From: Elusimicrobiales bacterium
GTDB taxonomy: Bacteria > Elusimicrobiota > Elusimicrobia > Elusimicrobiales > Elusimicrobiaceae
Assembly (NCBI GenBank): GCA_030540535.1
Contig: JAUNWB010000026.1
Location: 1-9,721 of the forward strand
Direction of reading: 5' to 3'
Length of the DNA stretch: 9,721 bases
Part shown: one piece after another, positions 5,549-9,721 of the stretch
How the letters are laid out: every line of letters begins with the position of its first letter
Position numbering within the stretch: the first letter of the stretch is position 1
Position numbers and translations under genes: made by a program
The notes under the pieces: generated by a model
The model's database searches: none
Told to the model about the DNA's origin: nothing
What the model saw: only the letters and a program-made list of their open reading frames with translations

Positions 5549-6634
5549 TTATCTGATTTTTAAGGACGCAAGCGCCAGGAGCGTCAGCATCGCGCCCGTA
5601 ATCCAAAACCGCACGATTACTTTCGGTTCCGGCACGCCCAACAGTTCAAAATGGTGGTGTATAGGGGCCATTTTAAATAAGCGTTTGCCGTGGGTGAGTT
5701 TAAAATACCCCATCTGAAGCATGACGGAAACCGTTTCAAGCACAAAGATGCCGCCCGCAATCGGCAGCAAAAGTTCCTGCTTGACGCAAAGCGCGGCCAC
5801 CCCGATTACACCGCCCAAAAACAGCGAGCTTGTATCCCCCATAAACACCTGGGCGGGATAGGCGTTAAACCACAGGAAACCCAAACATGCGCCGATAAGC
5901 GCGCCCATAAACACGGTGATTTCCCCCGCGCCGGGTACGTAAATAATACGCAGATAATCGGCAAAGTTCACGTTCCCCGCCAGGTAGGCAAAAATAGCGT
6001 ACGTAGCCGCCGTAAATACCATACATCCGCTGGCGAGTCCGTCCAGGCCGTCCGTCAAATTGGTGGCGTTGGAGGAACCCACGATAACCAGCATGGCAAA
6101 AGCAAAATAGAAGACCGATAAATCAATAAACATTTTGCTCATGTACGGAATGATAAGCGAGGTGGAATACTCCGCATTCGGCGGATTTAACGCCAAATAG
6201 CCCACCACCACAATCGCGGTAAAAAGCTGAATGGCCAGTTTAATGGAAGACTTCATGCCTTCCGGGTTCTTTTTTACCAGTTTGGTATAGTCGTCCATCA
6301 CCCCGGCAATACCGAGCGTAACCGTGGTAAATACGAGAAGCCAGATAAAATTGCTGTCCAGCCGCGCCCACAAAAGCACGCTTGCAATCAGGCTGACGAA
6401 AATCAATATACCGCCCATCGTCGGCGTGCCGTTTTTGGACAGGTGCGACGCCGGGCCGTATTCGCGCTCAATCTGCTGGATTTTGTAGGAACGCAATTTG
6501 GCCACCACGCGCGGACCGATCAAAAGCGTTAAGAAAAACGACGTAAAAATCGCCGCGCCGGTGCGGAAGGTGATGTAGCTGAAGATGTTTAAAAAACTCA
6601 GGTCGTCCTTAAATAACGAAAGATAGTATAGCAT
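5549..6634 (-). CDS. mraY: MraY, phospho-MurNAc-pentapeptide transferase
   Basis: Integral membrane enzyme that moves phospho-MurNAc-pentapeptide from UDP to undecaprenyl phosphate, making lipid I. It has 361 residues, the usual family length of about 360. Signature elements: GTPTMGG at 69-75, the Asp pair in MDDYTK (114-115), NLTDGLDG at 192-199, MGD with Asp267, and the His triad in PIHHHFELLG (326-328). About ten membrane helices are visible. The start codon follows the murF stop by three bases. AAGGAG (6649-6644) lies inside the last codons of murF at a spacing of nine bases, the best ribosome site of the tightly packed part of the cluster. In many dcw clusters murD follows mraY; here ftsW follows directly. 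Confidence 0.96.
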   Translation of the reverse strand: MLYYLSLFKDDLSFLNIFSYITFRTGAAIFTSFFLTLLIGPRVVAKLRSYKIQQIEREYGPASHLSKNGTPTMGGILIFVSLIASVLLWARLDSNFIWLLVFTTVTLGIAGVMDDYTKLVKKNPEGMKSSIKLAIQLFTAIVVVGYLALNPPNAEYSTSLIIPYMSKMFIDLSVFYFAFAMLVIVGSSNATNLTDGLDGLASGCMVFTAATYAIFAYLAGNVNFADYLRIIYVPGAGEITVFMGALIGACLGFLWFNAYPAQVFMGDTSSLFLGGVIGVAALCVKQELLLPIAGGIFVLETVSVMLQMGYFKLTHGKRLFKMAPIHHHFELLGVPEPKVIVRFWITGAMLTLLALASLKIR

Positions 6635-6637
6635 GGA

Positions 6638-7984
6638 TTAAATCTCCTTGAGTACGTTTTCAAAATTCATGGAGCGGGACGCTTTCACCAGGCACGTTCC
6701 CCCTTTGGCAAGCGCGGAGGAAAGTTCTTTCTTCCACCCTTGGGGCGTAAGCGCATAAAACGTTTTTACGCCGGGCGCCGATTTTAACGCCTCGTAAGCG
6801 TACTTCATTTCCGGCCCGGCCAAAAAAGCGTATTCCACCCGGTTATCCTGCACGTAACGCGCAAGCAGGCGGTGGTATTCTTTGGAAGAAGCCCCCAGCT
6901 CTTTCATGTCCCCCAGTACTGCCACACGCGGCGAAGCCGCTTCGCGGCCCAGGATTTCCAGCGCGTTTTTCATGCTGGCGGGGTTGGCGTTGTAGCAGTC
7001 CAAAATAAAATGCGCGCCGTTTTTCTCCACGCGCTCCAAGCGCATGGGCATGGGCGTAAAAGACAGGAGTCCTTTTTTTACGTTATCCATATACAGCCCC
7101 AGCGCAATCGCCGCGCCTGCGGCCGCCGCGGCGTTTAATTTATCGTGGCGTTCCAGTTTTACGTCAATCACGTACGCTTCGCCTTTGTAGGTAAAAGAGA
7201 AGTTGTCCGTTTCCAAAATCTGCAGGTCCGCGCCCGGCGTAAACCCGAACGAAATGCTTTTGCCTTTAAATTCCGTTTTCAGACGCGACAAAAATTCGTC
7301 GTCGGCGTTATAAACAAGCGTACCGCCGAAGTTTAAGCATTTGGCGATTTCCGTTTTCGTGCGGAAAACCGTTTCCATATCGTGGAAAAACTCCAGGTGC
7401 GAAGGCCCCACATTGGTGATAACGGCCGCATCCGGCACCGCGAGCGAAGCGATTTCTTCGATATCCCCCTCTTTGGACGCGCCGAGTTCAAACACGCCGT
7501 ATTTGTGCTTATCCTGGATTTCCAATAAAGAAAACGGTACGCCGAACTGGTTGTTAAAATTGCCCATATTGGCGACGGTTTCGCCCGCCGTTTCGCAAAT
7601 GGCGCGCAGCATTTGTTTGGTGGTGCTTTTGCCGTTGGACCCGGTGACGGCGGCCACTTTTAACGTGCTGTTTACGCGGTGGTATTTGGCCAGGGCCTGC
7701 AAGGCTTTTAAAGCGTCGTCTACTAACAAGAAAGAAGCGTTTGAATTTGCGGGCACGGTAAATCCTTCCGCTTCCGCCACGATGACGGACGCGCCTTTTT
7801 TAAGAACGTCCGGGATAAAGCGGCGCGCGTCGTGCTTTTGGCCTTTAAGCGCGATAAACGCGTCCCCCGGCGCAACCACACGGGAATCCGTTACGAAAGA
7901 CGCCACTTTTTCTTCGGGATGGGCGGAAACCAGTTTTGCGTCCATAATTTCCGCAATTTTGCTGAGCGAAAGGTTAAGCTTCAT
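6638..7984 (-). CDS. murF: MurF, UDP-MurNAc-tripeptide D-Ala-D-Ala ligase
   Basis: Cytoplasmic ATP-dependent ligase that adds D-Ala-D-Ala to the UDP-MurNAc-tripeptide, the last soluble step before MraY. 448 residues, typical length. The N-terminal substrate domain includes DSRVVAPGDAFIALKG (33-48). The ATP loop TGSNGKSTTK is at 114-123, with Ser in place of the Thr common in GKT. Metal and ATP residues lie in ELGAS (166-170) and NVGPSHLE (191-198). DCYNANPASM (329-338) and LGDMKELG (357-364) mark the C-terminal domain and favour MurF over MurE or MurC. The start ATG at 7982-7984 has AAGGAG at 8002-7997, 12 bases away, slightly long. It follows the PBP gene after a 58-base gap with a weak hairpin. 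A separate murE is absent from its usual place between ftsI and murF. Confidence 0.95.
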   Translation of the reverse strand: MKLNLSLSKIAEIMDAKLVSAHPEEKVASFVTDSRVVAPGDAFIALKGQKHDARRFIPDVLKKGASVIVAEAEGFTVPANSNASFLLVDDALKALQALAKYHRVNSTLKVAAVTGSNGKSTTKQMLRAICETAGETVANMGNFNNQFGVPFSLLEIQDKHKYGVFELGASKEGDIEEIASLAVPDAAVITNVGPSHLEFFHDMETVFRTKTEIAKCLNFGGTLVYNADDEFLSRLKTEFKGKSISFGFTPGADLQILETDNFSFTYKGEAYVIDVKLERHDKLNAAAAAGAAIALGLYMDNVKKGLLSFTPMPMRLERVEKNGAHFILDCYNANPASMKNALEILGREAASPRVAVLGDMKELGASSKEYHRLLARYVQDNRVEYAFLAGPEMKYAYEALKSAPGVKTFYALTPQGWKKELSSALAKGGTCLVKASRSMNFENVLKEI

Positions 7985-8006
7985 AGTTGTTTACTTCTCC
8001 TTAAAT

Positions 8007-8040
8007 AAAAAAATCGGCCCGGATATAAAAATCGACCGGG
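8007..8040 (-). terminator. Weak hairpin plus T run between ftsI and murF
   Basis: On the minus strand, CCCGG (8040-8036) pairs with CCGGG (8022-8018) across a 13-base AT-rich loop, and seven Ts (8013-8007) follow four bases later. The stem is short and the loop large, so it could be a leaky attenuator that lowers murF-murG relative to ftsI, or chance. The same stretch is also an imperfect direct repeat of CGGTCGATTTTT and GGCCGATTTTT. Confidence 0.3.
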
Positions 8041-8042
8041 AA

Positions 8043-9721
8043 TTATTCAAAATCCAGCTGATCCGGCTTGACGCCTTTCATGGCGAGCAGCCGTTCCATA
8101 ATATCGTGGAATACCGGCGCGGCGGCCGTACTGCCAAACGAGTATTTGCCGGGGTTATCCAAAATAACCAGCACGGTAAACTGGGGGTCCGTCGCCGGGG
8201 CAAACCCGCAGAACGAAACCACGTGGCTGCGTTTGCCGTAGCCGTCTTTACCCAGTTTTTCGGCGGTGCCCGTTTTGCCGGCCACGTTATAGCCTTTAAT
8301 TTGCGCGCGTTTGCCGGAGCCGGCCTCCACCACGCTTTGCAGTACTTTAATCATGGTTTGGGAGGTTTCCGGCTTAATTACGCGGCGGATTTTAACGGGT
8401 TTGGAAAGTTTTTCCACCTTTCCGCCCGTGTATTCGATACGGTCAATCAAATGCGGCTGCATGAGCGTACCGCCGTTGGCGATGGCGGAGTAGGCGCCAA
8501 TCAGCTGGATGGGCGTAACGGCCACGCCGTAGCCGTAGCCTTTGGTGGCGTTATCCACCTTGGTCCATTTATTGTACGGCGGAACGGTGCCTTTGGATTC
8601 CCCGTTAAAATTAACGTCCGTTTTGGTGCCGAAACCAAACGCCTTAATATAGTAAAACAGATTTTTGGCCCCCAGTTCCAGCGCAATTTTACCCGCGCCG
8701 ATGTTCGACGAAAGCTGCATAATTTCGGGGATGGATAAAAAGTCTTTTTTATGCTGGTTGTCGCGCACGGTAAATCCGCGGGCCACTTCCCATTTGCGGC
8801 CTTCCATATCGATGCTGTCCGTCACACTGATGGCGCCCGCGTCGATGGCGGAAGAAACGGCAATCGTTTTGAACGTGGAACCCGGCTCATACGTAAACTG
8901 GAACGCGAGCGACTGCCCGTCTTTTACCGGGTAAGACGCGGCGGCCAGAATTTTGCCTGTGGAAGGCTCCTGCACGAGCGCGACGGCGCGGTCCGGCGAC
9001 AGGGTTTCCACCGCTTTTTTAAGCGCGCTTTCCACGTAGTATTGGGCCAGTTCGTCAATCGTCAAATAGATATTTGCAACGGAAAGCTCTTCTTTTAGTT
9101 TCCGGTCGTAAATAATTTCGCCGCGGCGGGCGCGTTTGGCGCGTTTCTTGCTGATATCCTGGCTGAGCTCGCTGTTAAACATCTGCTCCACGCCCGAAAG
9201 CCCCAGGTTTTTGGAGTTGGCCGCCCCCACGATATCCAGCGCGCTGTCCCCGTACGGGTGGATGCGTTCGTATTCCGGGGTGAGTTCTAATCCCTGGCCG
9301 AGCGTCGTACGCAGGATTTTGGAAATTTTAATGTAATTGTCCGGCTTAATTTTTTTAGCGACAAAAAAGAAGTTCCCCGCTTTGTTCCATTTTTCCAAAA
9401 TCCGGCTTTTGGGCATTTCCAGCGTTTCGGCCAGGAAGTCAACGGTTTTATTTTTGTCTTTTACGTAGCGTTTGTTTACGCCGCAGGAGTGCGTACGGAC
9501 GGATTCGGCCAGTTCGCGGCCGTTTACGTCCAGGATTTTGCCTCTGAACCGGTCTTCGGCCAAATAATTGTAAATGGAACGTTCGGCTTTGCTGGCAAAT
9601 TCTTCATGCAAAAAAGTTTGCATATACGCCAGGCGCAGGAAGATGACCAGCGGCGCCAGCAAAATAACAAACCCCGCCAGGCGCATGCGGCTTTTGACGT
9701 TAAAAGCAAACGGGGAGGAAA
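8043..9721 (-). CDS. ftsI: Class B penicillin-binding protein, septal transpeptidase (FtsI/PBP3-like), 5' end outside window
   Basis: Transpeptidase that cross-links new septal peptidoglycan, anchored by one N-terminal membrane helix and paired with FtsW. Numbering from the ATG at 9686: membrane helix about 4-21; the RGKILDVNGRELA start of the PBP dimer domain at 48-60; the penicillin-binding core from about 230. The three active-site motifs are intact: Ser270-TFK in EPGSTFK, SSN at 326-328 and KTG at 471-473 (AGKTGTAE). No PASTA domain is present. The frame stays open past 9686 to the window edge, with residues SSPFAFNVKSR just ahead of the ATG. That ATG has no ribosome site, so the true start is probably beyond the window. 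Its place ahead of murF and mraY fits ftsI rather than the elongation PBP2 (mrdA). Confidence 0.88.
   Translation of the reverse strand, partial: SSPFAFNVKSRMRLAGFVILLAPLVIFLRLAYMQTFLHEEFASKAERSIYNYLAEDRFRGKILDVNGRELAESVRTHSCGVNKRYVKDKNKTVDFLAETLEMPKSRILEKWNKAGNFFFVAKKIKPDNYIKISKILRTTLGQGLELTPEYERIHPYGDSALDIVGAANSKNLGLSGVEQMFNSELSQDISKKRAKRARRGEIIYDRKLKEELSVANIYLTIDELAQYYVESALKKAVETLSPDRAVALVQEPSTGKILAAASYPVKDGQSLAFQFTYEPGSTFKTIAVSSAIDAGAISVTDSIDMEGRKWEVARGFTVRDNQHKKDFLSIPEIMQLSSNIGAGKIALELGAKNLFYYIKAFGFGTKTDVNFNGESKGTVPPYNKWTKVDNATKGYGYGVAVTPIQLIGAYSAIANGGTLMQPHLIDRIEYTGGKVEKLSKPVKIRRVIKPETSQTMIKVLQSVVEAGSGKRAQIKGYNVAGKTGTAEKLGKDGYGKRSHVVSFCGFAPATDPQFTVLVILDNPGKYSFGSTAAAPVFHDIMERLLAMKGVKPDQLDFE

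Noticed and set aside
5547..5606. N-terminal extension of FtsW to the ATG at 5606
   Set aside because: It would overlap the end of mraY by 58 bases, and the added 20 residues have no SEDS-family character. The ATG at 5546 sits two bases after the mraY stop, as at the murG junction.
7341..8738. Long plus-strand open frame of 465 codons opposite murF and the PBP gene
   Set aside because: It is wholly antisense to two well-recognised genes, crosses the 58-base gap between them, has low-complexity Arg/Ala/Gly-rich translation with no motif, and no ribosome site. The open frame follows from the codon bias of the real genes.

Overview
The window looks like chromosomal DNA of a Gram-negative-type bacterium. 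It holds two unrelated gene blocks separated by a single pilin gene. The pilin has a short leader (MNKG before FTLIELL), is solitary, and has its own promoter and terminator. Together with an abbreviated division/cell-wall cluster this suggests a gut-type member of Elusimicrobiota (Elusimicrobiaceae). That placement is inference from family resemblance, moderate to low confidence, and no 16S gene is present to test it.

Region 1 (about 9-2576, minus strand) is a metal-resistance operon. An ArsR/SmtB-type repressor is followed, with a 4-base ATGA overlap, by a P1B-type heavy-metal ATPase. The repressor carries a complete SmtB-like alpha-5 zinc site. A near-perfect ArsR/SmtB operator lies against the -10 box of its promoter, so zinc (or Cd/Pb) release of the repressor should switch on the exporter. 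Downstream of the ATPase, bases ~9-267 hold no gene but fold into a dense set of hairpins, best read as a minus-strand structured RNA with its own extended -10 promoter. I could not assign it to a known family.

Region 2 (2596-3222, plus strand) is one monocistronic type IV pilin-like gene with a good promoter, a good ribosome site and a strong terminator. A second, bidirectional terminator separates it from the convergent cell-wall cluster.

Region 3 (3233-9721, minus strand) is part of a division and cell wall (dcw) cluster. In transcription order it holds a class B penicillin-binding protein (ftsI, running off the window edge), murF, mraY, ftsW and murG. These make the UDP-MurNAc-pentapeptide, lipid I and lipid II, then polymerise and cross-link septal peptidoglycan. 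Genes from murF onward are 2-3 bases apart. The murE and murD genes usually found here are missing, and murC/ddl do not follow murG.

The main oddity is murG. It is broken into two frames at a six-G run; adding one G restores the conserved GGSQGA motif and a 360-residue protein. This may be a sequencing indel, a true mutation, or -1 frameshifting, because the site is a correctly phased G GGG GGA slippery heptamer.
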